Below, piece by piece: positions 38,586-47,370 of a DNA stretch of 64,000 nucleotides (its first letter is position 1; every line of letters starts with the position of its first letter). Origin of the DNA: Rhodococcus sp. Z13 (GTDB taxonomy: Bacteria > Actinomycetota > Actinomycetes > Mycobacteriales > Mycobacteriaceae); assembly GCF_025837095.1 (NCBI RefSeq), contig NZ_CP107551.1:186001-250000 (forward strand), written 5' to 3'. A program made the position numbers and the translations under genes. The notes beneath the pieces are model-generated. The model ran no database searches. It was not told the DNA's origin and worked only from the letters and a program-made list of their open reading frames with translations.

Positions 38586-41057
38586 ATGACGTCGGGGACG
38601 GAACCACATGCCGCGTGGACAGCGGAACGATTGTTCGCGGGGCCGGGGCTGTCGCAGGAACGTTTCCGCAACACCGATTGGGCGTCGACGCCGCTCGGGC
38701 CGGTGGAGTCGTGGCCGGCGGAACTGCGGATGGCGGTGCGCACCGTCCTGCCGTCGGAAGTGCCGATGCTGTTGTGGTGGGGCCCGCACCTCATCCAGTT
38801 CTTCAACGACGCGATCATCCCCGTCCTCGGCGACAAGTACCCGGCCGCCGTCGCGCAGTCGGCGCCGGAGTGCTGGTCGGAGGTGTGGGACGAGGTGGGG
38901 TCCCGCGTCGACCGGGCGATGAACGGCACCGCGACCTTCGCGGAGAACGAGCTGCTGTTCATGCACCGCTACGGGTACGTGGAGGAGACCTACTGGACCT
39001 TCTCGTACAGCCCGATCCGCGGGGAGTCCGGTGAGGTGATGGGGGTGTTCGTCGCGACCACCGACACCACCGGGCGGGTGCTCGGCGAACGGCGCCTCGA
39101 GGCGCTGAGCCGGCTGGGCACGGTCGCGATCACCGACTCCGGGGCGTCCCTGACGGACACCTGCCGGGCGGCGCTCGACGCGCTGGCACCGAGCCGGTTC
39201 GACCTGCCGTTGGCCGCGCTCTACCTCGACACCCACGCCGACGAGGCCCCACCGGAGTGGACGCGGGTCGCGGCGGTCGGCATGCGGGCGGGACGGAACA
39301 CCGAGCTCCTCGGGCCGGACGAACAGGCCCTGTTGTCGCGGGCGGCGAAGGGATCCGAGCCGATGATCGTCTCCGGGGTGGCCGAGCGCTGCCCCGACCT
39401 GCTCGACCCGGCTCGCGCGCTCGGCGACCATCCGGTCGACCAGGTGCTCCTCTCCCCGCTCGTGGTCTCCGGCCGTGACACTCCGCTCGGTGTCCTCGCG
39501 GTGGGTCTGAGCCCGTATCGGGGGTTCGACGACGCCTACGCCACCTTCGTCGAACTGGTCTCCACCAAGATCTCGGGGTTGTTGCGGGATGCGTCGGTGA
39601 TGGACGCCGAGCGTCGCCGCGCCGACGCCCTCGCTGCGCTCGACGCCGCGAAGACCCGGTTCCTGGAGACGATCAGCCACGAGTTCCGCACCCCCCTCAC
39701 CCTGTTGCTCGGGCCGCTGCAGGAACTGCTCGACGGCGACGACCTGACCGTCGAGCAGCGACGGTCACTGGAGACCGTGCAGCGCGGCGCCCTGCGACTG
39801 CGACGGCTCGTCGACGCGCTGCTCGAAGCGACCCGCGCCGAGGCGTATCCGGTGACGGTGCGCCCGCAGCCCACCGATCCCGGTGCGCTCACCGCCGACT
39901 GCGTGGAGTTGTTCGACGACGCTGTGCAGCGCGCCGGCCTGACACTGCGGTGCCGGGTGGACGACGAGGCCACCCGTCCCGTCCGGCTCGACCCGCAGTT
40001 GTGGGCGCACATCGTGCTCAACCTGATGTCGAATGCCGTGAAGTACACCCCCGAGGGGTCCATCGACGTGGCGTTGCGGGTCGACGACGACCGGCTGGTG
40101 TTCACCGTCGCCGACACCGGCATCGGCATCCCGCGTGACGAGCTGGACCGGATCTTCGAGCGGTTCCACCGCGTCGAGAGCCTGTCGGGCCGCAGCCGGG
40201 AGGGCGTGGGGCTCGGCCTGTCGCTGGTGTCGGACTGGATCGAGGCGCTCGGCGGAACGATCACCGTCGAGAGCGAACCCGGGCAGGGGAGCACGTTCAC
40301 GGTGAGTGTGCCGCGGGTGCTCGTCCCGAACTCGGAGGAGATCACCGCGGTGCGCGCCGTGCCCGTCGAGCTGGGTGCCTCTTATCTCGGGGAGGTCCGC
40401 CAGTGGGGTGGGACGCCGGACGACGGCACCGCCCCGAAAGGTGCGGAGACGCCGCGGGTGCTCGTCGTGGAGGACAACGCCGATATGCGCGACTACCTCG
40501 TCGACCTGCTGCGCCGGCAGAACTGGACGGTCGAGGCGGTGCGCGACGGTGACACCGCGCTCGCGCGGATCCGTGAACGTCCGCCGCACCTGGTGCTCAG
40601 CGACGTCATGTTGCCCGGCCGCGACGGGGTCTCCGTGTTGGAGGAGATCCGCAGGGACCCGGTCGTATCGCGCCTGCCGGTGATCCTGCTGACGGCCCGC
40701 GCCGGTGCCGAAGCGGCCGTCGACGGCCTGCGGACCGGGGCCGACGACTACATCACCAAGCCCTTCAATCCCGACGAACTCGTCGCGAGGGTGCGCGTCA
40801 ATCTCGAACTGTCGTGGCTGCGTGAGCAGATGCTCTCGACGGTCGAACGCGAATCCGACCAGTTGAGAACGGCGCTGGAGACACGGTCGACGCTGAGTCA
40901 GGCGGTGGGCCTGCTCATGGCGACCTTCCACTGCGACGCCGACACCGCTTTCGGCAAGCTGGTCGGGTTCTCCCAGCACCGCAACGTCAAGGTCCGCGAT
41001 CTCGCCGAGCAAATCGTCGCCGACTACACGAGTTCGCTGTCGAAGTCGGCGAAGTAG
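38586..41057 (+). CDS. Hybrid sensor histidine kinase with REC and ANTAR domains
   Basis: This is an 823-residue soluble signalling protein. Residues ~30-170 look like a PAS domain (WWGPHLIQFFNDA; YWTFSYSPI). Residues ~175-340 are GAF-like. HisKA follows with His365 in ISHEFRTPLTLLLGPL. A HATPase domain has NLMSNAVKYTPEG, ADTGIGIP and GVGLGLSLV. A receiver domain has VEDNADMRDYL and the phospho-acceptor Asp673 in LSDVMLPGRDG. The last ~55 residues (TLSQAVGLLMATFHCDADTA, then FSQHRNVKVRDLAEQIV) match the RNA-binding ANTAR domain, so the output may be transcription antitermination. No transmembrane segment is seen, so the stimulus is probably cytoplasmic. AGGGGTGACGGGG precedes the ATG. Confidence 0.85.
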   Translation: MTSGTEPHAAWTAERLFAGPGLSQERFRNTDWASTPLGPVESWPAELRMAVRTVLPSEVPMLLWWGPHLIQFFNDAIIPVLGDKYPAAVAQSAPECWSEVWDEVGSRVDRAMNGTATFAENELLFMHRYGYVEETYWTFSYSPIRGESGEVMGVFVATTDTTGRVLGERRLEALSRLGTVAITDSGASLTDTCRAALDALAPSRFDLPLAALYLDTHADEAPPEWTRVAAVGMRAGRNTELLGPDEQALLSRAAKGSEPMIVSGVAERCPDLLDPARALGDHPVDQVLLSPLVVSGRDTPLGVLAVGLSPYRGFDDAYATFVELVSTKISGLLRDASVMDAERRRADALAALDAAKTRFLETISHEFRTPLTLLLGPLQELLDGDDLTVEQRRSLETVQRGALRLRRLVDALLEATRAEAYPVTVRPQPTDPGALTADCVELFDDAVQRAGLTLRCRVDDEATRPVRLDPQLWAHIVLNLMSNAVKYTPEGSIDVALRVDDDRLVFTVADTGIGIPRDELDRIFERFHRVESLSGRSREGVGLGLSLVSDWIEALGGTITVESEPGQGSTFTVSVPRVLVPNSEEITAVRAVPVELGASYLGEVRQWGGTPDDGTAPKGAETPRVLVVEDNADMRDYLVDLLRRQNWTVEAVRDGDTALARIRERPPHLVLSDVMLPGRDGVSVLEEIRRDPVVSRLPVILLTARAGAEAAVDGLRTGADDYITKPFNPDELVARVRVNLELSWLREQMLSTVERESDQLRTALETRSTLSQAVGLLMATFHCDADTAFGKLVGFSQHRNVKVRDLAEQIVADYTSSLSKSAK

Positions 41058-41058
41058 A

Positions 41059-41475
41059 TCAGTTGCCGCTCGAGGTGTTCCGGTTCGACAGAAGATCCTC
41101 CCACTGCTCCTGCACCTGCTGGGCGGTCTCCTCGCCCAGCAGGTCCGTGCAGAGGGTGGTCACGCTCGCCATGCCGATCGTCACGGTGTCGAACGGTTCG
41201 TAGCCGGCCTTCCGTGCCGGTTCGGTGAATCCGGCGATCATCTCGGCCGCCTCGACGTCCCCGTCCCCGGCGTTGTTGCGCACGAGGTCGCAGGTCTCGT
41301 TGCCGACGGCGAGCAGGGCGTCGCGGTCGCCGTCGATCCCGGCCTCGGAGAGCCGGGTGATATAGGTGTCCTCGGTGCCGCTCGCGCTGCTGCCGTCGTC
41401 ACCGCCTCCGCAGGCCGACAGGGTCAGGGCCACCGCGCCGGTGAGCACGGCCGAGATGAACATGCGCTTCGTCAA
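41059..41475 (-). CDS. Small DUF732-like lipoprotein
   Basis: This 138-residue exported lipoprotein has a short basic signal peptide (TKRMFISAVLTGAVALTLSAC, Cys at about residue 21), a short GGGDDGSS linker and a helical domain with two cysteines (ETCDLVRNN and TTLCTDLL). It resembles the DUF732 fold and the lipoprotein at 4669-5208. A TTG at 41475 is chosen because it gives the Lys-Arg n-region and GGAG is just upstream; ATG 41463 would leave no positive charge. It ends 1 bp from the stop of the convergent sensor kinase. Confidence 0.65.
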   Translation of the reverse strand: MTKRMFISAVLTGAVALTLSACGGGDDGSSASGTEDTYITRLSEAGIDGDRDALLAVGNETCDLVRNNAGDGDVEAAEMIAGFTEPARKAGYEPFDTVTIGMASVTTLCTDLLGEETAQQVQEQWEDLLSNRNTSSGN

Positions 41476-41552
41476 CGTCTCCGCTTTCGATCGGGGCGGA
41501 CCGCCCCCGACGGACGGCCCCACGCATTATCCCCACCGGGCGGACACGGTTA

Positions 41553-41608
41553 CGCGCCGCGCGGACGGACACACGGTGCAGAACGTGTGTATGTGTCCGC
41601 GCGGCGCG
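41553..41608. terminator. GC-rich hairpin after the acyl-CoA ligase gene
   Basis: A perfect 14-bp stem (41553-41566 with 41595-41608) with a 28-nt loop begins 16 bp after the ligase stop on the minus strand. The loop holds further GTGT/ACAC pairing. It is a probable terminator. Confidence 0.45.
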
Positions 41609-41624
41609 CGCCGACGAGAGCGGA

Positions 41625-43406
41625 TCAGGAACTCGCGTACAGCGCGTCGATCTCCTCCGCGTACTTCGCGTCGATCGGCTTGCGCTTGAGCTTCATCGTC
41701 GGGGTGAGTTCGTCGCCGGAGGGCTCCCAGATCGTCGTGAGCACCTTGTACTTCTTGATCTGTTCGACCCGCGACAGCTTCGAGTTCGCCTCCTCCACCG
41801 ATTTCGCGATCGCCTCGAGCACCACCGGATGCTGGGCCAGCTCCTCGTGGGTGCCGCTGAGCCCGTGCTGGTCGGCGAAGACCGCGAGCGCGTCGGGGTC
41901 GAGGGCGAGCAGCGCGACGTTGTACGGCCGGTCGTTGCCGATGGCGACGGCTCCACCGAGCATCGGGCACGCGGCCCGCAGGGCACCCTCGATGTTGGCG
42001 GGCGACATGTTCTTGCCCGCCGCGTTGACGATCAGTTCCTTCTTGCGGTCGATCAGCCGCACATAACCGTCGGCGTCGATCTCGCCGATGTCGCCGGTGT
42101 GCAGCCAGCCGTCCGCATCGATCGCGTCGGCGGTCTTCTCCGGATCGTTGCGGTAGCCCTTCATGATCAGCGGGCCGGAGACGAGGAGCTCGCCGTCGTC
42201 GGCGACCTTGATCTTCGCGGCGGACACGGCCTTGCCGACGGTGCCGATGCGGATCGCGTCCGGCGGGTTCATCGTGATCACGCACGACGTCTCGGACATT
42301 CCCCACACCTCGGAGCACGGGATGCCCAGTCCCAGAACGAATTCCAGGACTTCGGGCGAGATCGCGGCGGCACCCGTCACGGCGGCGCGGACGTTGTCCA
42401 GGCCCAGCTTGGCGCGGATCGACGACAGCACCAGCCGGTCGGCGATCGCGTGCTGCACCGCGAGGCCGCGGGGGATCGGCTTGCCGTCGGACTGCAGGCG
42501 TGCCCGCTTGCGGCCCACGTCGATCGCCCACAGCGCCAGCTTCTTCTTGACCGCGCTCGGCTCCTCGGCGAGCGTCCTGTCGATGGCGGCCTTGAGCTTG
42601 TACCAGACCTGCGGGACCGCGCCGAACAGCGTCGGCCGCAGGCTCGGCAATACTGTGATGGCCTGCTTGAGGTCGTCGAGGGTGGTGATCTGCAGGCCGG
42701 TGTAGAGGCTGCAGTAGTGGGAGCCCCACCGGTTCGCGATGTGTGCGTCGGGCAGGTACGACAGGATCTTGTCGTCGGGGCCGGTGGGCAGGTAGACGCT
42801 GGTCGACTCGATCTCGGTGATCAGGTTCGCGTGCGTGAGCTCGACGCCCTTCGGTGGACCCGTGGTACCCGAGGTGTAGATGAGGGTCAGCAGGTCGGAC
42901 GGCTGCACCGCCTTCCACGTCGCCTCGAAGTCGAAGGACGGCTCGGCCGCGGCCTCGAGATCGTCGAGCGACAGGGTGCCCTCGGGGTGGGCGTCGATGC
43001 AGATCAGGTGTTCGACCTTGGTGTCGCCGATCGCCTGCCGCAGCACCGGGACGAACTGTTCCTCGCAGATCATCACCCGGTTGTCGGCATTACCGAGGAC
43101 GTACGAGATCTGTTCCGCGGTAAGGGAATTGTAGATCGAGAAGGGGGCCGCCCCGAGGTGCATGGCGGCGGTGTCGAGGAGGTGGAACTCCGGCCGGTTG
43201 GTGAGCATCAGGCCGACGGTGTCGCCGCGCTGCACGCCGAGCCCGGCGAGGCCGGCCGCGAGGCGCTGCACACGCTGGGCGTACTCGCGCCAGGTGTAAC
43301 GGACGGAGTCGTCGGGGGTGCGGAGCGCGACGCGATCGGGGTACGCCGCGGCAGTGGTCTGGAAGGCTTCGCAGAGGGTCGACGGTGTGGTGGAACGTGG
43401 GGTCAT
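41625..43406 (-). CDS. Long-chain fatty-acid-CoA ligase (FadD15-like)
   Basis: This 593-residue AMP-forming ligase should activate long-chain fatty acids to acyl-CoA. It has the P-loop LIYTSGTTGPPKGVELTH, the adenine-binding VWGMSETSC, the LHTGDIGEID motif and the RKKELIVNAAGKNMSP hinge. The C-terminal KLKRKPIDAKY supplies the catalytic lysine region. Length and motifs fit the FadD15/bacterial long-chain FACL group. The ATG at 43406 has GGGAG about 6 nt upstream. It diverges from the molybdopterin oxidoreductase gene across a 127-bp gap that contains an inverted repeat. Confidence 0.9.
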   Translation of the reverse strand: MTPRSTTPSTLCEAFQTTAAAYPDRVALRTPDDSVRYTWREYAQRVQRLAAGLAGLGVQRGDTVGLMLTNRPEFHLLDTAAMHLGAAPFSIYNSLTAEQISYVLGNADNRVMICEEQFVPVLRQAIGDTKVEHLICIDAHPEGTLSLDDLEAAAEPSFDFEATWKAVQPSDLLTLIYTSGTTGPPKGVELTHANLITEIESTSVYLPTGPDDKILSYLPDAHIANRWGSHYCSLYTGLQITTLDDLKQAITVLPSLRPTLFGAVPQVWYKLKAAIDRTLAEEPSAVKKKLALWAIDVGRKRARLQSDGKPIPRGLAVQHAIADRLVLSSIRAKLGLDNVRAAVTGAAAISPEVLEFVLGLGIPCSEVWGMSETSCVITMNPPDAIRIGTVGKAVSAAKIKVADDGELLVSGPLIMKGYRNDPEKTADAIDADGWLHTGDIGEIDADGYVRLIDRKKELIVNAAGKNMSPANIEGALRAACPMLGGAVAIGNDRPYNVALLALDPDALAVFADQHGLSGTHEELAQHPVVLEAIAKSVEEANSKLSRVEQIKKYKVLTTIWEPSGDELTPTMKLKRKPIDAKYAEEIDALYASS

Positions 43407-43421
43407 CACAGCTCCCGTGGT

Positions 43422-43460
43422 CGAGTGTGGCGAAAGTGTAAGACGAAGTGCCCACACTCG
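43422..43460. promoter_or_regulatory. Inverted repeat in the fadD / Mo-oxidoreductase divergent region
   Basis: Arms CGAGTGTGG (43422-43430) and CCACACTCG (43452-43460) are perfect 9-bp complements separated by 21 nt. The site may bind a regulator of either divergent gene, or may be chance in a GC-rich gap. Confidence 0.35.
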
Positions 43461-43533
43461 TGGTCGGATTTGCCGGATCTCCTCAGGTCGATGCGGGGGT
43501 TGGGGCCGGTCACGTTCGGGTACCGCGAGGGGC

Positions 43534-45993
43534 ATGGGCATCGTGGACCGGATCGCCGAACCGTGGGGGACGCGGACCCCGTACGGGCCGGGGCAGCGCT
43601 GGCCGACCCGCGTCGACCGTCACCTGGAACCGGGACTGACCGAGGCGGACATCGACAGGTGGGTACAGTCCGCGTCGGTCCTGCATTCCAACGGCGACGG
43701 GCTCGACATCGCGGTCCGGGACGGACGCATCGTCGGAGTCCGTGGACGCGCGGTCGACCGCGTCAATCACGGTCGTCTCGACCCCAAGGATCTCTTCGGA
43801 TGGCAGGCCAACGGGTCGTCCGACCGTCTCACCACCCCGCTGATCCGGCGTGACGGAGAACTGGTCGAGACCGACTGGGACACCGCCATGAACGCGGTGG
43901 CCGGCCGCACGAAGGAACTGCTCGAAGAACGCGGGCCGAGTGCGATCGGCTTCTACACCACCGGACAGTTGTTCCTCGAGGAGTACTACACCCTCGCGCT
44001 CATCGGGCACGGCGGTATCGGCACCAACCACATGGACGGCAACACCCGTCTGTGCACCGCGACCGCCGCGGCCGCGTTGAAGCAGTCCTTCGGGTGCGAC
44101 GGCCAGCCCGGCTCCTACACCGATATCGATCACGCCGACGTCATCGCGTTGTACGGGCACAACATGGCCGAGACGCAGACCGTGTTGTGGAGCCGCATCC
44201 TCGACCGGCTCGCCGGACCGAATCCGCCGGCGGTGATCTGCGTCGACCCGCGGCGCACCCCCGTCGCCCGCGCGGCGACCGTCCACCTGGCCCCACGCCC
44301 GGGCACCAACCTGATGCTCGTGAACGGCCTGCTGCACGAGATCCTGCGACAGGGCCGGGTCGACGAGAGGTACATCGAGGAGAACACCGTCGGGTTCGAC
44401 GACCTGCGACAGCACCTGGAGGAGTACCCGCTCGAGAGGGCCGCCGAGGTGTGCGACGTCCCGCTCGCCGACCTCCGCGAGGCCGCCCGCCTGATCGGCA
44501 CCGCACAACGGTTGATGTCGACGGTGCTGCAGGGCTTCTACCAGTCCCATCAGGCCACCGCGGCCGCCGTGCAGGTGAACAACATCCACCTCGTGCGCGG
44601 CATGCTCGGCAGACCCGGTTGCGGAGTCCTCCAGATGAACGGGCAGCCCACCGCGCAGAACACCCGCGAATGCGGCGCGGACGGCGACCTGCCGGGCTTC
44701 CGGAACTGGGCGAACGACGCGCACGTCGAGGACCTCGCGAGGGTGTGGAACATCGACCCGATGCGGATCCCGCACTACAGCGCCCCCACGCACCTGATGC
44801 AGATGATGCGCTACGTCGAGGACGGCTCGATCCGGTTCCTCTACGTCAACGGCACCAACCCGGCGGTCTCCCTCCCGGAGCTGCACAGGATCCGCGAGAT
44901 CCTCTCGCAGGACCGGCTGTTCCTCGTCGTGCAGGACATCTTCCCGACCGAGACCACCCGGCTCGCCGACGTCGTGCTCCCCGCCGCGACGTGGGGTGAG
45001 AAGACCGGGACGTTCACCAACGCCGACCGGACGGTGCACCTGTCGGAGAAGGCGGTCGAACCACCCGGGCGGGCGCGGCCGGACCTCGACATCTTCGTCG
45101 ACTACGCCCACCGCCTCGGCCTGCGCGACAAGGACGGTGACCCGCTGGTGAAGTGGTCGACGCCGGAGGAGGCGTTCGAGGCGTGGAAGAAGTGCACGGC
45201 CGGCCGTCCCTGCGACTACACGGGCATCACCTACGACAGGCTCCGCGGCGGCAGCGGCATCCAGTGGCCGTGCAACGCCGACGCCCCCGGCGGCACCGAA
45301 CGCCTCTACACCGACGGGAGGTTCTGGGCCGCGCCCGATCGTTGCGAGGCCTACGGGCGGGACATGGTCACCGGGGCACCCGTCGAACCCACGGAGTACC
45401 GGGCGCGGAACCCGCACGGCAAGGCGATGCTCGAACCGGGGGAGTACCTGCCCCCACACGAGACGGTCTCCGACGAGTATCCCTACCTGCTGTCCACCGG
45501 CCGCACGCTCTACCATTTCCACACCCGCACGAAGACCGGTCGCGCCCCGCAACTGCAACGCGCCGCCCCCGAGGTGTGGGTCGAGATGTCCGGCGCCGAC
45601 GCGGACCGACACGGATGGTCCGAGGGCGATCTGCTGAGGATCACCACTCCGCGGGGCAGCGTCACCGCGCGGCTGCGGATCAGCGCCATCAGGTCAGGAG
45701 TGGTCTTCCTGCCGTTCCACTACGGCTACTGGGACACCCCGGCCGGGCACGAACCCGCCCTGGAGGGGCGCGCCGCCAACGAGCTGACCTTCACCGACTG
45801 GGACCCGGCGTCCAAGCAACCGCTGTTCAAATCGGGGGTGGCGCGGCTGGAGCGGGTGGAGGCCGAGGACGGTACACCTTCGGCGGCGCCGACGACCACC
45901 GCCTCCGAACCCGTCGGTGTGACCGTGCCCGCCACTCGCGGTGGACCGGACGCCGAGGCGACCGAGACCCCGGACGAGGGAGAACTGCGATGA
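43534..45993 (+). CDS. Molybdopterin oxidoreductase with altered Fe-S motif
   Basis: This 819-residue protein is a member of the DMSO-reductase family (nitrate reductase/formate dehydrogenase-like). Molybdopterin-domain hallmarks include NTRLCTATA with Cys174 as the likely Mo ligand, LYGHNMAETQTVLW, ICVDPRRTPVA, GQPTAQNTRECGADGDLPGF, LPAATWGEKTGTFTN and a C-terminal dinucleotide-binding domain (about residues 655-770). The usual N-terminal [4Fe-4S] motif is expected around residues 47-56. Instead of the cysteines of related actinobacterial proteins (recalled as ACVLCSNGC) the sequence reads ASVLHSNGD: Ser48, His51 and Asp55. The fourth position reads Asp83. The electron route and substrate are unknown. 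The next gene overlaps it by 4 bp. Confidence 0.85.
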   Translation: MGIVDRIAEPWGTRTPYGPGQRWPTRVDRHLEPGLTEADIDRWVQSASVLHSNGDGLDIAVRDGRIVGVRGRAVDRVNHGRLDPKDLFGWQANGSSDRLTTPLIRRDGELVETDWDTAMNAVAGRTKELLEERGPSAIGFYTTGQLFLEEYYTLALIGHGGIGTNHMDGNTRLCTATAAAALKQSFGCDGQPGSYTDIDHADVIALYGHNMAETQTVLWSRILDRLAGPNPPAVICVDPRRTPVARAATVHLAPRPGTNLMLVNGLLHEILRQGRVDERYIEENTVGFDDLRQHLEEYPLERAAEVCDVPLADLREAARLIGTAQRLMSTVLQGFYQSHQATAAAVQVNNIHLVRGMLGRPGCGVLQMNGQPTAQNTRECGADGDLPGFRNWANDAHVEDLARVWNIDPMRIPHYSAPTHLMQMMRYVEDGSIRFLYVNGTNPAVSLPELHRIREILSQDRLFLVVQDIFPTETTRLADVVLPAATWGEKTGTFTNADRTVHLSEKAVEPPGRARPDLDIFVDYAHRLGLRDKDGDPLVKWSTPEEAFEAWKKCTAGRPCDYTGITYDRLRGGSGIQWPCNADAPGGTERLYTDGRFWAAPDRCEAYGRDMVTGAPVEPTEYRARNPHGKAMLEPGEYLPPHETVSDEYPYLLSTGRTLYHFHTRTKTGRAPQLQRAAPEVWVEMSGADADRHGWSEGDLLRITTPRGSVTARLRISAIRSGVVFLPFHYGYWDTPAGHEPALEGRAANELTFTDWDPASKQPLFKSGVARLERVEAEDGTPSAAPTTTASEPVGVTVPATRGGPDAEATETPDEGELR

Positions 45994-46478
45994 ACGAGGT
46001 CGGGATGGCGATCCGGGAACTGCATCGCTCCGAGAACGCGATCGCCGTCGAACTGCTGCGGATCGCGGATCGGCACAAGACGGACCACGAGGTGTTCCAC
46101 GTCGCGAGGGACATCGCCCGCTGGTCGCAGCGGCACGTGCGGGAACTCGCCCGGGTCGGCCGCGACTACGGGGTCGACCTCGACGACGAGCCGAAGGAAC
46201 CCCATGAGCTGCCGGCCGCCCTGCGGCGCCGGGCGAGCGAGCTGCTCGGCCGACGGCACGCCCCGAGCCTGTTGCTGCTCCGGGATCTGCGCACCGCCCA
46301 CCGTATGGCCGCGGGGGTCTCGCTGGACTGGGAGGTCCTCGCCCAGACCGCCCAGGCCCTGGGCGACCGGGAGCTGCTCGCCGCCTCGCAGCGGTGTCAT
46401 CCACAGACGCTTCGTCAGTTGCGTTGGGCGAACGCGAAACTCAAGGAGATCGCCGCTCAGGCCGTCGTGACCGCCTGA
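45990..46478 (+). CDS. Small helical protein coupled to the Mo-oxidoreductase
   Basis: This 162-residue protein starts at an ATGA overlap with the Mo-oxidoreductase stop, so the two are translationally coupled. It is almost entirely helical by composition. The first half is rich in Glu and His (ELHRSENAIAVELL; HKTDHEVFHVARDIARWSQRH), which could bind metal as in ferritin- or hemerythrin-like four-helix bundles; this is inference. Similar small proteins seem to accompany this type of oxidoreductase. No enzymatic motif is recognised. It ends 1 bp from the stop of glfT1. Confidence 0.65.
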   Translation: MNEVGMAIRELHRSENAIAVELLRIADRHKTDHEVFHVARDIARWSQRHVRELARVGRDYGVDLDDEPKEPHELPAALRRRASELLGRRHAPSLLLLRDLRTAHRMAAGVSLDWEVLAQTAQALGDRELLAASQRCHPQTLRQLRWANAKLKEIAAQAVVTA

Positions 46479-46479
46479 C

Positions 46480-47370
46480 TCACGGTCGTTCGAACCGCTC
46501 CTCGCGTCCCAGCTTCCGCAGCCGCACCCACTCGCGCAGCCCCGCTGGGTCGCGGCGCGTCACCAGGAAGTACCAGCCGAACCGCACCCACTCCTGGGGC
46601 AGCAGCCGCCGCAGACCGGGCTGCGACAGCAGGTAGCCGCGGTTGCGGTAGGTGAAGAACCGCTTGGTGTCGTTGTCCGGATACTGCGTGTGCATCCGGC
46701 CGCCCAGGATCGGCTTGAACTCGTCGGCGCCGTCGGGATGCAGGTAGGCGGTCTGCAGGCAGGTGCCGAAGGGCAGGCCCGAGCGGACCAGGCGCCGGTG
46801 CACCTCCACCTCGTCGCCGCGGACGAACAACCGCAGGTCGGGCACGCCCACCGCGTCGATCGCCGCGGCCGTGAACAGCGCGCCGTTGAACAGTGATGCG
46901 ATGCCGGGCAGCAGGTCCTCGTCGCCGAGCTCGTGCCGCCACCGCCGCCACACCACGCCGCGGCGCAGCGGGAACGCGAGCCGGTCGGGCTGCGCGATGT
47001 CGCACACGACCGGCGACACCTCGGCCAGACCGTTGCGCTGCGCGCAGTCCAGGAGCGTCGCGAGCACGTCCGGTCCTTCGGGGCGGCCGTCGTCGTCGGC
47101 GAGCCAGACCCGGTCGGCTCCCAGCGACAGCGCGTAGAGGATGCCGAGCGCGAACCCGCCGGCACCGCCGAGATTGTGCTTGGACCCCAGATAGGTCGTG
47201 GGCAGCTCCACCGACTCGACGAGCTCGCGCACCTCCGGCTCGTCGGCGTTGTCCACGACGACGAGATGGTCGAGCGGACGTGTCTGCGAGGCAAGAACTT
47301 TCAGGGACTCGGCCAGCAGTTCGCGACGACGATGGGTGACGACGACGCCGATGATCCGTTCGTCAGCCAC
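46480..47370 (-). CDS. glfT1: Galactofuranosyltransferase GlfT1
   Basis: GlfT1 adds the first two galactofuranose units to the rhamnosyl linker lipid, preparing the substrate for GlfT2. The 296-residue GT2 enzyme begins with IIGVVVTHRRRELLAESLK, then VVVDNADEPEV, the SKHNLGGAGGFALG segment typical of Galf-transferases, the DDD-type metal site VWLADDDGRPEGP and RGDEVEVHRRL. The GTG at 47370 overlaps the wzt stop by 8 nt, so it is co-translated with wzt, matching the Rv3782/Rv3781 neighbours of mycobacteria. Confidence 0.93.
   Translation of the reverse strand: MADERIIGVVVTHRRRELLAESLKVLASQTRPLDHLVVVDNADEPEVRELVESVELPTTYLGSKHNLGGAGGFALGILYALSLGADRVWLADDDGRPEGPDVLATLLDCAQRNGLAEVSPVVCDIAQPDRLAFPLRRGVVWRRWRHELGDEDLLPGIASLFNGALFTAAAIDAVGVPDLRLFVRGDEVEVHRRLVRSGLPFGTCLQTAYLHPDGADEFKPILGGRMHTQYPDNDTKRFFTYRNRGYLLSQPGLRRLLPQEWVRFGWYFLVTRRDPAGLREWVRLRKLGREERFERP

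Noticed and set aside
38355-39680. Upstream extension of wzm to 39680
   Set aside because: It is antisense to the sensor kinase and would cross the palindromic repeat. ABC-2 permeases start near GTG 38354.
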